64,000 bases of DNA from Clostridia bacterium (GCA_017503865.1 JAFVSI010000019.1:1-64000); one strand, 5' to 3'; positions 32,511 through 40,873 are shown, counted from the stretch's first letter. Numbers and translations: made by a program. The notes: generated by a model not told the origin, from the letters alone.

Positions 32511-33224
32511 ATGGAATTCAGACGTACTACAATACAGGTTGAAAACATAATAAAGCAATATAAGCAGTACGACACGACGGTAACTGCGGTCAACAGAGCA
32601 TCCTTTTCGGCTTTTGACGGGGAATTTGTTGCTATTATCGGTGCATCGGGCTCGGGAAAAAGTACGCTTCTTCACATTTGTGCGGGACTTGACAGACCGA
32701 ACAGCGGCACGGTACGTATTCGCGGAACGGATATAACCTCGCTTTCGCCCGATGAGCTTGCAGAATACAGGGGAAATAATATGGGAATAGTTTTCCAGAA
32801 TCACAATCTTATTCCGCAGTTTACAGCCCTTGAAAATATACTTGTACCAACGATAATGATAAACAAAGATAAGAGTGCCTATGAGGAGAATTTCAAAAAG
32901 ATCGTGGCGTCTCTCGGTATAGTAGACCGACTTCACCATCTTCCGAGCGAGCTTTCGGGCGGACAGCAGCAGAGAGTCGCGATAGCAAGAGCACTGATAA
33001 ACATGCCCCTCGTGCTTTTTGCCGACGAGCCTACGGGAAATCTCGACAAAGAAAACGCTGACGAGGTTCTTGAGCTTCTCATAAAAACACAAAAGCTTCT
33101 CGGGCAGACGCTTATAATGGTCACGCACGATATGTCGATAGCGGCACGTGCCGACCGAGTGCTTAAAATGGACGACGGAGTCCTTACCGCTGTCAACAAG
33201 GAAAGACTTTTGAAGCAAATATAA
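32511..33224 (+). CDS. ABC transporter ATP-binding protein (MacB/LolD type)
   Basis: 237 residues. Walker A GASGSGKST (44-52), the Q-loop FQNHNLIPQ, signature LSGGQQQR, Walker B LFADEPTGNLD and the H-loop VTHD are all intact. The subfamily is that of LolD, MacB and BceA, which pair with FtsX-like permeases. It is encoded 3 bp after its permease with a GGAGG site and is closed by a strong terminator. It powers the adjacent transporter. Confidence 0.93.
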   Translation: MEFRRTTIQVENIIKQYKQYDTTVTAVNRASFSAFDGEFVAIIGASGSGKSTLLHICAGLDRPNSGTVRIRGTDITSLSPDELAEYRGNNMGIVFQNHNLIPQFTALENILVPTIMINKDKSAYEENFKKIVASLGIVDRLHHLPSELSGGQQQRVAIARALINMPLVLFADEPTGNLDKENADEVLELLIKTQKLLGQTLIMVTHDMSIAARADRVLKMDDGVLTAVNKERLLKQI

Positions 33225-33229
33225 AACAA

Positions 33230-33258
33230 AAAAGCTCATCGCAAAGCGATGAGCTTTT
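33230..33258. terminator. Bidirectional terminator after the ABC genes
   Basis: AAAAGCTCATCGC (33230-33242) pairs with GCGATGAGCTTTT (33246-33258), 3-nt loop. It separates convergent genes. Confidence 0.9.
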
Positions 33259-33279
33259 GTTATTTAAAATGTAATTTCT

Positions 33280-34527
33280 TTATGCTGCTATACCTGTTTT
33301 TGTTGTGTTTGTCTCGGTAGCAGTGCTTGTAGTTCCGCCTATGCTGATGAACTTGATGTTAGCGGGAGTTACGTTGACCTTGACGTTATATTCCTCGGTC
33401 TCGCCCTTAGTTTCATCAAAGGTGTAGGGGGTAGCTGCAACTGCATTGAATACGTTGTTCTCAGCGGTTACGGTTACAGCAGTAGAAGAGCTTGAGCTTA
33501 CGTAGATTGCCGAAGCTGTTGAAGAGGTGCACTCAAGATTGAAGGTGCAACCGATTACCTTGATAGTACCCTCTACGTAGTTCTGGACGTAAATAGGTGC
33601 GGAAGAGGTGAGAGCATTGAAGGTGCAGTTTTCAAAGGTAGCGTTAAACGAACCTGTTTTGTCACTCATTCCTTCAAATACGATCTGTGCGTTATCAAAG
33701 GTGCAGTTCTTGAAAACAATTTCGGTGTGTGCATCTGCGACTGAGGCACATACCTCTACAACAGAGCCGAGTCTGTTTGTGCTTGGACCGTAAGTTTTGC
33801 TAAGCTTGTTAAATGCAAAGTTAACGTTTTCAAAGTTAACAACGCTTCCTTCGGAAGTTGTAGGTCTTACGTCAACGTGACCGTAGGTGCTGTTTACAAC
33901 GTAATCTCCGTCCTTCATATCGAGGTTGGCATCGCTTCCAAGCTCGATCGTGCCCGTTGCCTCAAAGGTGTTACCCGAAAGGTTGATGGTTGCATCGTTG
34001 TTGATATCTTCATTAAAGGTGATGTCCTCAGTCAAGATAACTTTTTCACCCGATGCTATGGAAGAAGAAAGGTCATCTTTGCTTGTTACGGGAGTTAATG
34101 CGGTAACACTCTGTGTTGTTCCGTCTGTAAAAGTAAAGGTGAATATAAACTCGTCTTCATCTTTTGTAAGTATAACGTTCTTTATGCCGACGCCCTGGTC
34201 ACCCTTGTCGCCCTTAGCACCTGTTGCACCGGGAGCTCCATCGTAACCGTCCTCACCGTTGAGAGAAGAGAGCCACTGGTCGACTGTTCCTTCAAATCCA
34301 TTTTCAACGGCAATTTCGTAAGCGGATTTTCCGTTTACTCCGTCCTTACCGTCTTTACCGTCAACACCGTCTTTTCCATCTTTTCCGTCCTTGCCGTCAA
34401 CGCCGTTAACACCGTTAACTCCGTCGACACCGTTCTGACCGTCAGCACCGTCGCTACAAGCTACAAACGTCATAGCAACCATAGCGATAACGAGAAAAAG
34501 GGAAATGATCTTAACAAAATTCTTCAT
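33280..34527 (-). CDS. Collagen-like surface lipoprotein
   Basis: 415 residues. A signal peptide ends in a lipobox-like FVAC (C24). Collagen-type Gly-x-y triplets run from about 27-67 (GVDGKDGKDG units) and 91-114 (GAPGATGAKGDKGD), separated by the frequent KSAYEIAVENGF.G linker. The rest (about 150-380) has repeated ENCTFN/NNVFNA-like turns expected of a right-handed beta-helix. It is probably a trimeric, stalk-like surface protein. Ligand unknown. Own promoter upstream. Confidence 0.85.
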   Translation of the reverse strand: MKNFVKIISLFLVIAMVAMTFVACSDGADGQNGVDGVNGVNGVDGKDGKDGKDGVDGKDGKDGVNGKSAYEIAVENGFEGTVDQWLSSLNGEDGYDGAPGATGAKGDKGDQGVGIKNVILTKDEDEFIFTFTFTDGTTQSVTALTPVTSKDDLSSSIASGEKVILTEDITFNEDINNDATINLSGNTFEATGTIELGSDANLDMKDGDYVVNSTYGHVDVRPTTSEGSVVNFENVNFAFNKLSKTYGPSTNRLGSVVEVCASVADAHTEIVFKNCTFDNAQIVFEGMSDKTGSFNATFENCTFNALTSSAPIYVQNYVEGTIKVIGCTFNLECTSSTASAIYVSSSSSTAVTVTAENNVFNAVAATPYTFDETKGETEEYNVKVNVTPANIKFISIGGTTSTATETNTTKTGIAA

Positions 34528-34570
34528 AATTTGCCTCCTTGAGGATATATTTTTTTTGATACATCAAAGT

Positions 34571-34599
34571 ATTATATAGCAAAAATCAGTCTTTTTCAA
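34571..34599 (-). promoter_or_regulatory. Promoter of the collagen-like gene
   Basis: On the minus strand TTGAAA (34599-34594) and TATAAT (34576-34571) are spaced 17 bp. Confidence 0.75.
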
Positions 34600-34630
34600 T
34601 ATACAAAAACCGGAATTTGTAAGAAAAAAA

Positions 34631-34660
34631 CAAAAAAACGGAGAGACTAACGTCTCTCCA
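34631..34660 (-). terminator. Terminator of the DUF5685-J-domain-membrane protein unit
   Basis: GGAGAGAC (34640-34647) pairs with GTCTCTCC (34652-34659); on the minus strand a run of T follows. Confidence 0.88.
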
Positions 34661-34662
34661 TT

Positions 34663-35193
34663 TTAAAATATTTTCTTAAATCTGTGTCGTAGACGAATGA
34701 TATAAAAAGAGATCATTCTTGTAAGTGCTAAGTCATACAAAACCAGCATAATTGCTGATAAGGCAACGTATGCGACTGTCATGAAAGCACCTATAGGTGC
34801 ATCAACGTCGGGCACAAAAAGCTTTGCAAGTAAAAGAAGAAGTGCGGTTGCAAAAGCAAAAATGACGACCTTTACAGTCCACGAAAGAAGCCTTGAACGC
34901 ATTTTTTCAACGTATTCCTTGATAATAGGATAATATCCGAAAAACAACGCGTACATAAGTGCGGGAAGTTTTTGAGGAAGGAGAATAAGCGAGAGGGCTG
35001 ACGTTACTAAAAAGACTGACCAAGGGGCACCCTTGCCGTATTCTATAACCATCACTACCGTAAAGAGCGATGCGAGGACTGCCATACTCAAGTCAAGCAC
35101 CTCGATAAATGAGCCGAGGTAAAGAAGAGTGACCGAGAGGGCAGACAGCATTGCCGAGACGGTGAGGCGTTTTGTGTTTTTTCTCGTACTCAT
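34663..35193 (-). CDS. Membrane protein, ECF S-component-like
   Basis: 176 residues with about five membrane helices. The N-terminus [21 protein letters not shown] resembles the start of substrate-binding S components of ECF transporters and related small membrane proteins, but no vitamin-specific motif is visible. It is co-transcribed with, and overlaps by 4 bp, the upstream J-domain gene, forming a three-gene unit. The link to a transporter is tentative; a structural membrane protein is as likely. Confidence 0.7.
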   Translation of the reverse strand: MSTRKNTKRLTVSAMLSALSVTLLYLGSFIEVLDLSMAVLASLFTVVMVIEYGKGAPWSVFLVTSALSLILLPQKLPALMYALFFGYYPIIKEYVEKMRSRLLSWTVKVVIFAFATALLLLLAKLFVPDVDAPIGAFMTVAYVALSAIMLVLYDLALTRMISFYIIRLRHRFKKIF

Positions 35194-35795
35194 ATACAGT
35201 CACAAAGGCAATCGAGACACATAAGACCTGCACAAATATCGCAAAGAGTGCAATCGTTTGTGTGTGTGGTCGTATATCCACCGCCGTATCCGTAAGAGCC
35301 TGCACGCATTCGAAGATTATTCTGAGCGGCACGGTATTCGTTGTTGTAGGGATCCATAGAGCAAGCAATATCGAAATACCTCTGTGCATCGACGAAAAAG
35401 CCTCTCTTTGCCGCAACGCAGCCCTTGAGGAAATGCCACTCCGCATTTCTGTCGCCCTCTGCTATCGAGTTGAGGATGTTTTCAGCCGCAACGTCGTTTC
35501 CGTTGTTAATAAGTCTGCGGACCTCGGCATATCTCGGGTTTCCGCTTGATGAGGTGTTGCCCGCGTACGAGCCCGAGTGGTAGGTGCCGTTACCCTGATG
35601 AGCACCCGAGCGGATCTTTTGGATCTCCTCGTATGCCGCATTGACCTCTTTCATCTTTTCGCTTGCGAGATCGGCAAGGTCACTGTCGCGGTATTTGTCG
35701 GGGTGATACTTTCTGGCAAGCTCTCTGTACGCCTTTTTGATATCTTCATCGGATGCGTTTGGCGATACGCCAAGCACCTTGTAGGGATCTGTCAT
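35190..35795 (-). CDS. J-domain protein with TPR-like region and cysteine-rich tail
   Basis: 201 residues. The N-terminal J domain (about 3-60) has the HPD motif at 31-33, needed to stimulate DnaK ATPase. A Gly/Ser-rich linker (about 66-85) and a TPR-like helical stretch (about 88-160, [21 protein letters not shown]) follow. The last 23 residues hold seven Cys (C..C..C pattern, ending CLDCLCDCI), which could bind zinc or be lipidated. It lacks the DnaJ zinc-finger core, so it is a specialised co-chaperone. It is translationally coupled to the membrane-protein gene. Confidence 0.85.
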   Translation of the reverse strand: MTDPYKVLGVSPNASDEDIKKAYRELARKYHPDKYRDSDLADLASEKMKEVNAAYEEIQKIRSGAHQGNGTYHSGSYAGNTSSSGNPRYAEVRRLINNGNDVAAENILNSIAEGDRNAEWHFLKGCVAAKRGFFVDAQRYFDIACSMDPYNNEYRAAQNNLRMRAGSYGYGGGYTTTHTNDCTLCDICAGLMCLDCLCDCI

Positions 35796-35810
35796 ATTTA
35801 AATTGTCCTT

Positions 35811-36695
35811 TCAATCATTGTCGTTATAAAGATTTGTGACGATGCTTTCTATCTTCTTCGGCATTCCAAGATATATAATATTGAAAAGAATGTTCTTTAC
35901 AGTATTATCCGTGCCGAAATCTATTAGATCAAGAGCCCTTTCGAGCCCCATTAGCTCGTTTTTAAGGGCAAGCTCGACGTCAGCGGTTTGCTCACTTGAT
36001 GGAATACAGCCATCATAAATTCTCAGAAAAGGATTGTACCTTCCGAGCTTTTTATCCTCTTTCATATCGTCGAGTGCGTCTGCAATATATACCCATTTTC
36101 CGAGGTGAAGCCCGATAGACAAGGCAATTTTTTTGTCCGTTCCATCAAGACCGAATGCTAAAAATTCTGCAAGGAGCTTGCCGAAAAGCTCGGCGGGAAT
36201 ATCTACGCTTTTTTCTGCCGACGCGTCCTTTTCAAACTCGTAAAGCTTTCCAAGAAGTGTCTTGCAAGTCTCGTCGAGAGAGGAATAACCCGCATTTTTC
36301 AATGCTTTTTTTCGCATAGAAGCCACACTTGGAAGCAGAAAGATGCGTGTGTATAGCCTTTTGAAAAATCCCTCGTCAGAAATGTCGTCCAAAACCTTGT
36401 GATAGGAAATAATGGCTGACGAATACGCCGCGTGGCAAAGCTCGGGGTTTTTATTCATCACGTTGCGTTTTTTTACGGGATGGAGAATGCAATGTTCTGT
36501 CTTAAAGGAAGTCTTTTCGCCCGTCAGAGCTACACGCAAAAGGGTGAATGTGACAAAATCGTAATTAAGCGTCATTCTCGAGCACTGTCCCGTACACCTG
36601 CCGAGAGACTTGCAAAGACCGCAGTACGTGCCTTTGTAATATTCGTGCTCACGAACTCGAAGCTCGGGTACATAGGTTTTTACATATCCAAACAC
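35811..36695 (-). CDS. DUF5685-like protein
   Basis: 294 residues, predicted mainly helical, no signal peptide. An N-terminal cysteine cluster (C25, C28, C34, C38 in YCGLCKSLGRCTGQC) and EHCILHP further on could bind a metal. GLHLGKWVYIADALDDMKED is a strongly patterned helix. The pattern matches DUF5685, a family often beside J-domain genes in Clostridia; its function is unknown. It is first in a three-gene unit with the J-domain and membrane proteins, 15 bp upstream of the former. Confidence 0.75.
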   Translation of the reverse strand: MFGYVKTYVPELRVREHEYYKGTYCGLCKSLGRCTGQCSRMTLNYDFVTFTLLRVALTGEKTSFKTEHCILHPVKKRNVMNKNPELCHAAYSSAIISYHKVLDDISDEGFFKRLYTRIFLLPSVASMRKKALKNAGYSSLDETCKTLLGKLYEFEKDASAEKSVDIPAELFGKLLAEFLAFGLDGTDKKIALSIGLHLGKWVYIADALDDMKEDKKLGRYNPFLRIYDGCIPSSEQTADVELALKNELMGLERALDLIDFGTDNTVKNILFNIIYLGMPKKIESIVTNLYNDND

Positions 36696-36827
36696 GTCAC
36701 TCTCTCCTACCGTAATTATATATAATTATGATAACTTATTTTAATAAATTTTACTTGTACTATTTGTAAACAATTTTTAAAGAATGTTGCTTTTATATAT
36801 CATATATACTAAAAAGAGGAAAAAGAC

Positions 36828-36856
36828 TTGTCTTTTATCTTTGTTTGGTTTATAAT
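36828..36856 (+). promoter_or_regulatory. Promoter of the GNAT gene
   Basis: TTGTCT (36828-36833) and TATAAT (36851-36856) are spaced 17 bp. An eight-G tract (36870-36877) serves as the ribosome site before the ATG at 36885. Confidence 0.72.
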
Positions 36857-36884
36857 AACAAATGAATAAGGGGGGGGTGAGCGT

Positions 36885-37466
36885 ATGGACGGTGAAAATA
36901 TAAGCAGAATATTTAAAAAGATGCCCGTGATCGAGTGTGAGCGTCTTATCTTAAGACCGATGAGAGTGACCGATGCAGAGGACGTTTACGATTACGCAAA
37001 GCGTCCCGACCTCACAAGATACCTATTGTGGTCACCGCATCCGTTTTTGGCACATACCAAGGAATACCTTAAATACGTAGTTAAGCAGTACCGTGCGGGC
37101 AATTTTTACGATTGGGCGATCGAGGAAAAGGAAAGCGGAAAAATGATAGGCACCTGCGGTTTTACCGCGATAGATACCGAGCATAGAAGCGGAGAGCTTG
37201 GTTACGTCATAAATCCCGATTTTCACCGCAGAGGATATGCTCCCGAGGCTGCGAAAGCTGTTATGGATTTCGGATTTCGCGAGCTGCATCTTAACCGCAT
37301 ACAGTGCAGATTTATGAAGGGGAACGAAGCTTCTCTAAAAGTAGCCAAAAAGCTTGGAATGACCTTTGAGGGATATTTGCGTGACTATCTCTACGTAAAG
37401 GGAACTTACAGGACGATAGGCTTTTGCTCGATACTTCGTGATGAATACGATTTTAACAATGAATAA
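36885..37466 (+). CDS. GNAT acetyltransferase (RimJ/RimL-like)
   Basis: 193 residues. The RimJ/RimL-type start ECERLILRPM, the ELGYVINPDFHRRGYAPEA acetyl-CoA-binding stretch and NEASLKVAKKLGMTFEG are characteristic. Members acetylate ribosomal protein N-termini or small molecules. It is preceded by a G8 tract whose length could vary by slippage and change translation. It is not clearly in an operon with the rubrerythrin gene, which has its own promoter. Confidence 0.88.
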   Translation: MDGENISRIFKKMPVIECERLILRPMRVTDAEDVYDYAKRPDLTRYLLWSPHPFLAHTKEYLKYVVKQYRAGNFYDWAIEEKESGKMIGTCGFTAIDTEHRSGELGYVINPDFHRRGYAPEAAKAVMDFGFRELHLNRIQCRFMKGNEASLKVAKKLGMTFEGYLRDYLYVKGTYRTIGFCSILRDEYDFNNE

Positions 37467-37475
37467 TATATAAAA

Positions 37476-37521
37476 TTGAATATTTTATCCGTCTTTGGTA
37501 AAAATATCATTACGATATTTT
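37476..37521 (+). promoter_or_regulatory. Rubrerythrin promoter with palindromic operator
   Basis: TTGAAT (37476-37481) and TAAAAA (37499-37504) are spaced 17 bp. A perfect inverted repeat, AAAATATC-attac-GATATTTT (37501-37521), covers the -10 and predicted start, a classic repressor position. The cognate regulator is unknown; a peroxide or redox repressor is plausible for a rubrerythrin. Confidence 0.55.
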
Positions 37522-37540
37522 GCGAAAGGCGGTTTTTATT

Positions 37541-38104
37541 ATGTCAGATTATTTGAAAACTAGTATTGAGCCCGAGAGGCTGAAGGGAACGAAAACAGAG
37601 CAAAATCTACACACGGCACTTTCGGGTGAATCCCAGGCATATCTTCGCTACAAATGGTTTGAAGCGAAGGCTAAAAAGGACGGCTACGTTGACGTGGCAA
37701 GTATTTTTTGCGAGACAGCTGGAAACGAGAAGGAGCACGCAGAAATTTGGTTCAATTATCTCGGTGGACTTGGTGACACCGAGCATAATCTTTCGGTAGC
37801 CGCAAACGGAGAGCATTTCGAGTGGGAGAGTATGTATGCACAGTTTGCAAAAGAAGCGAGGGAAGAGGGGTTTGAGCCTCTTGCTCTCCTTTTTGAGAGG
37901 GTTGCCTCGATTGAAAAAATGCACGAGGCGAGATACCGCTGTCAGTACAATAAGATAAAGAACGGTGAGATGTTTAAGTCAAATTCCTCTCACACAAAAT
38001 GGATATGTCTAAATTGCGGATATATAATAGAAGGAAGCGAACCTCCCGCCGTTTGCCCGACCTGTATGCACCCGAAGGGATACTTTAAGGCACAGGAGCA
38101 GTAA
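37541..38104 (+). CDS. Rubrerythrin
   Basis: 187 residues from the ATG at 37541, with AAAGGCGG upstream; a longer frame from 37520 has none. A ferritin-like di-iron domain carries ExxH-type ligands (GESQAY, GNEKEHAE, EKMHEARY), followed by a rubredoxin-like FeS4 site (CLNCGY and CPTCMHP). It reduces hydrogen peroxide in anaerobes. It ends in a strong terminator. Confidence 0.95.
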   Translation: MSDYLKTSIEPERLKGTKTEQNLHTALSGESQAYLRYKWFEAKAKKDGYVDVASIFCETAGNEKEHAEIWFNYLGGLGDTEHNLSVAANGEHFEWESMYAQFAKEAREEGFEPLALLFERVASIEKMHEARYRCQYNKIKNGEMFKSNSSHTKWICLNCGYIIEGSEPPAVCPTCMHPKGYFKAQEQ

Positions 38105-38116
38105 AATTAAAAAGAT

Positions 38117-38156
38117 AAAAAGGCTACCGCCAAGACTTTGGCAGTAGCCTTTTTTT
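38117..38156 (+). terminator. Terminator of the rubrerythrin gene
   Basis: AAAAGGCTAC pairs with GTAGCCTTTT with further CCAA/TTGG pairing, followed by a T-run. Confidence 0.9.
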
Positions 38157-38399
38157 GTGAAAAATTATTCAACTTTTATTCAACATTTTCCGTTATTGTG
38201 GACAATGTTTATACCAAATCTACTAAAATAGAGTTGTTTTTTGTACAAAAAGTGCTGTAAAAAATATTTAAATTTGTAAAAAAATGTAAATTAAGGGTTG
38301 GAAACGGCAAAAATCTCTTGTGAAAGAAGCAAAAATCAAATAATTTTAGAAAAAAGTAATAAAAACTGAACAATTTTTAAAAAAATTTTTGAATTCCTA
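38157..38399. other. AT-rich intergenic region before the division cluster
   Basis: No gene is visible in this stretch. It holds two TTATTCAAC words 11 bp apart (38165-38173, 38176-38184) and TGTGGACAA (38197-38205), which resemble degenerate DnaA boxes, then A/T tracts that run into the mraZ promoter. Functional meaning is uncertain. Confidence 0.4.
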
Positions 38400-38428
38400 T
38401 TGATTATATAAATAATTTATTTTATAAT
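38400..38428 (+). promoter_or_regulatory. Promoter of the mraZ division/cell-wall cluster
   Basis: TTGATT (38400-38405) and TATAAT (38423-38428) are spaced 17 bp, preceded by A/T tracts. A ~145-nt leader with the MraZ boxes follows. Confidence 0.75.
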
Positions 38429-38455
38429 ATAACCACCGGTGGGGGAAAATGGGTT

Positions 38456-38503
38456 AAAGTGTTACAAAGTGGTGCGAAAAAATGCCAAGTGGAGCGAAAG
38501 TGA
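38456..38503 (+). promoter_or_regulatory. MraZ-binding AAAGTG repeats
   Basis: Four heptamers of the form A/C-AAGTG-N occur at 38456 (AAAGTGT), 38466 (AAAGTGG), 38486 (CAAGTGG) and 38497 (AAAGTGA), in 10-11 bp phase with one degenerate step between. This matches the repeated AAAGTGK-N3 boxes reported for MraZ in Mollicutes. They sit between the promoter and mraZ, consistent with autoregulation. Confidence 0.65.
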
Positions 38504-38577
38504 ACCAAATGAGTAACGATCCCATCTAAAAAATCTCAACCAACAGACAAAAAACAGACGAAAGGGGGTAACCGATA

Positions 38578-39000
38578 ATGCTTTCAGGTGAATACAAACA
38601 TACTCTTGACCCGAAAAAGAGACTTTTTATTCCTGCCAAGCACAGAGAAGAGCTTGGAGAAACGTTTATGATAGCAAAAAGCGTTAGAGGTAACAGCCTT
38701 AAAGTCTATTCGTTGTCCGAGTGGGAAAAATACATTGAGCCCATCAAAAAGATAGACCGTAAAAATTTTGAGGCGGTCACGAGATATCTTCACAGCACCG
38801 CGGTACAGGTTACACCCGATGCACAGGGAAGAGTAATTCTCACCCCTTCTCTTATAGAGTTTGCAAAGATCACAAAGAACGCATATATCGTCGGATGTGG
38901 CGATTACGCAGAGATCTGGGCTGAAGAAGAGTACGCAGCAACCGTTGAAAGCATTGACTTTGAAGAACTCAGAGCAACTCTTGAGGCGTTTGGTCTGTAA
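38578..39000 (+). CDS. mraZ: Transcriptional regulator MraZ
   Basis: 140 residues with two SpoVT/AbrB-like swapped-hairpin domains. The first has GEYKHTLDPKKRLFIP, the second VTPDAQGRVILTP, both with the conserved D-x-K/Q-GR signature. MraZ is a DNA-binding regulator of the division and cell-wall cluster that binds repeats upstream of its own gene. Such repeats are visible at 38456-38503. It is first in the cluster and 9 bp before rsmH. Confidence 0.95.
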   Translation: MLSGEYKHTLDPKKRLFIPAKHREELGETFMIAKSVRGNSLKVYSLSEWEKYIEPIKKIDRKNFEAVTRYLHSTAVQVTPDAQGRVILTPSLIEFAKITKNAYIVGCGDYAEIWAEEEYAATVESIDFEELRATLEAFGL

Positions 39001-39009
39001 GGGGAATAA

Positions 39010-39954
39010 ATGGAAAAGGAAATTGTTTTTTCGCACCGTTCGGTTTTACTTGACGAGTGCATAGATGGGCTTTCGATAAAGCCTGACGGAGTATATGTCG
39101 ATGGTACCGCGGGGGGCGGTGGCCATTCGTTTGAGATCGCACGGAGACTTGTGGGGGGCAGACTTATCTGTATAGATCAAGACTCCGCTGCGATTGAGGC
39201 GGCAAGTAAAAAGCTTGCCCCTTTTTCTGATAATGTGACGATTGTGAGGAACAATTTTTCGAACGTAGCTGACGTTTGTGCCGAGCTTGGCATCGAAAAA
39301 ATTGACGGAATGCTTATGGACCTCGGCGTTTCCTCATATCAGCTTGACACTGCCGAGAGAGGCTTCTCGTACAACGCTGACGCACCGCTCGATATGAGAA
39401 TGGACGGACGTGCGGCACTCACTGCTGAGATCGTTGTTAATACTTATTCCTTCGAGGAACTCAAGAAGATTCTTTTTGAGTACGGAGAGGAAAAATTCTC
39501 TCGCCAGATAGCCTCGGCAATAGTTGCCGAGAGGCAGAGAGAGCCGATAATGAGCACAGCTCGCCTTTGTGAGATAATCAAGGGAGCAATTCCTAAGGCG
39601 GCAAGAGAGGGCGGTCATCACCCCGCAAAGAGAAGCTTTCAGGCGATAAGGATCGAGGTCAACCGTGAGCTTGACGTTATCGCACCCGCAATAAGAGACG
39701 GAGTGAAGCTTCTTGGGAAGGGTGGCAGAATGGCAATAATAACCTTCCACTCGCTCGAGGACAGAATAGTAAAGCAAGCATACGCAAAGCTTGCCGAGGG
39801 CTGCACTTGCCCAAAGAGCTTACCGATATGCGTGTGCAACAACAAGCCAACCGTCAAGGTGATAACGAAGCACCCAATTCTTCCAAGCGAAGGGGAGCTT
39901 AGTGAAAATCCTCGCTCGAGAAGTGCAAAGCTTCGAGTTTGCGAGAAGCTTTAA
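39010..39954 (+). CDS. rsmH: 16S rRNA (cytosine-1402-N4)-methyltransferase RsmH
   Basis: 314 residues. SAM-binding DGTAGGGGHS, GMLMDLGVSS, the AAREGGHHPAKRSFQAIRI segment and FHSLEDRIVK are hallmark RsmH (MraW) motifs. It N4-methylates C1402 in the ribosomal P site. Standard position after mraZ, start 9 bp downstream of it. Confidence 0.96.
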   Translation: MEKEIVFSHRSVLLDECIDGLSIKPDGVYVDGTAGGGGHSFEIARRLVGGRLICIDQDSAAIEAASKKLAPFSDNVTIVRNNFSNVADVCAELGIEKIDGMLMDLGVSSYQLDTAERGFSYNADAPLDMRMDGRAALTAEIVVNTYSFEELKKILFEYGEEKFSRQIASAIVAERQREPIMSTARLCEIIKGAIPKAAREGGHHPAKRSFQAIRIEVNRELDVIAPAIRDGVKLLGKGGRMAIITFHSLEDRIVKQAYAKLAEGCTCPKSLPICVCNNKPTVKVITKHPILPSEGELSENPRSRSAKLRVCEKL

Positions 39955-40002
39955 AAAAGTCAAATTCAAAATTACGATATAAAAAATAACGGAGGTTTCA
40001 AT

Positions 40003-40788
40003 ATGTCTAACACAAATGAATCTTATAATCGTTGCTTGTCACAGCTCAAGGCCAGATACGGTTCAAGAGGAATAAGTGTAAATATGGAACGTTCCGTTAA
40101 CGCACAAAAGAAGGCAGAGGAAGAGGCTGTATCTTCAAGCTACTATCTTTTTGATTCGAGAAGCGGAATTGCATCAAGCTTCAAAAGCGGAGAATACAAG
40201 GGCTCGAAGTATATGACCTCTGAGGACTTTCTCAGATACTTCCGCAGCCGCCGTCCTTACTCGGTTCCCGTTAAGAACAACCGAGTAGCCGAGGTGTCGG
40301 CACACAAGGGCACAAGAGAAGGGTCCTCGGACTCAAAGGAGGGTCACTTATCACGTGCAATTTCGACGTTAAAAAGACTTAGAGAAAAATGGCTTCCCAC
40401 TGAAAGAAGGGAAGGTCGCACAGAGATAAGAGGCTTTAAGTTCCCAATAGCCGCTGTAAGCTACATACTCGTTTTTTCCTTTTCTCTCGGACTTCTTGTG
40501 AGCGGTTCGGTTATGATAGGTAACGCTTCGGGTGAGCTTGGTGAGCTTAACACAAAGATCTCTGTTCTTGAGGCACGCGAGTCGGAATTGCAAAGCGAAA
40601 TAGACCTTAAATACGATATAGCTTCTATAAAGGCTGATGCCGAGGAGCTTGGAATGATATCCTCTCAGTTTGTCGGTGGAAAGACTCTTGAGGCTGAGGC
40701 TGACGAAGAGGTCGAGGTTTACGGTGAGGCTGAGGAGGTAGGCGGATTTGCCGCACTTCTCAGTGCTATAGGAATAGACGTTGACTGA
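40003..40788 (+). CDS. FtsL-like division protein with long cytoplasmic N-terminus
   Basis: 261 residues in the ftsL position. A hydrophilic cytoplasmic region (1 to about 146) precedes a single helix (about 147-170). An extracellular coiled coil (about 176-215, with SVLEARESELQSEI) and an acidic tail follow. FtsL/DivIC proteins are normally ~100-120 residues with a short N-terminus, so the ~146-residue extension is unusual and not recognised. Identity as FtsL rests on topology and gene order, because FtsL sequences diverge widely. Confidence 0.7.
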   Translation: MSNTNESYNRCLSQLKARYGSRGISVNMERSVNAQKKAEEEAVSSSYYLFDSRSGIASSFKSGEYKGSKYMTSEDFLRYFRSRRPYSVPVKNNRVAEVSAHKGTREGSSDSKEGHLSRAISTLKRLREKWLPTERREGRTEIRGFKFPIAAVSYILVFSFSLGLLVSGSVMIGNASGELGELNTKISVLEARESELQSEIDLKYDIASIKADAEELGMISSQFVGGKTLEAEADEEVEVYGEAEEVGGFAALLSAIGIDVD

Positions 40789-40873
40789 TATCCACTCGTT
40801 CTTTTTTAGAATAAATATCGCTTGCGGTACATAATCTTTAATAAATTATTTGCAGAAGTGTTAGGAGGAAGGA

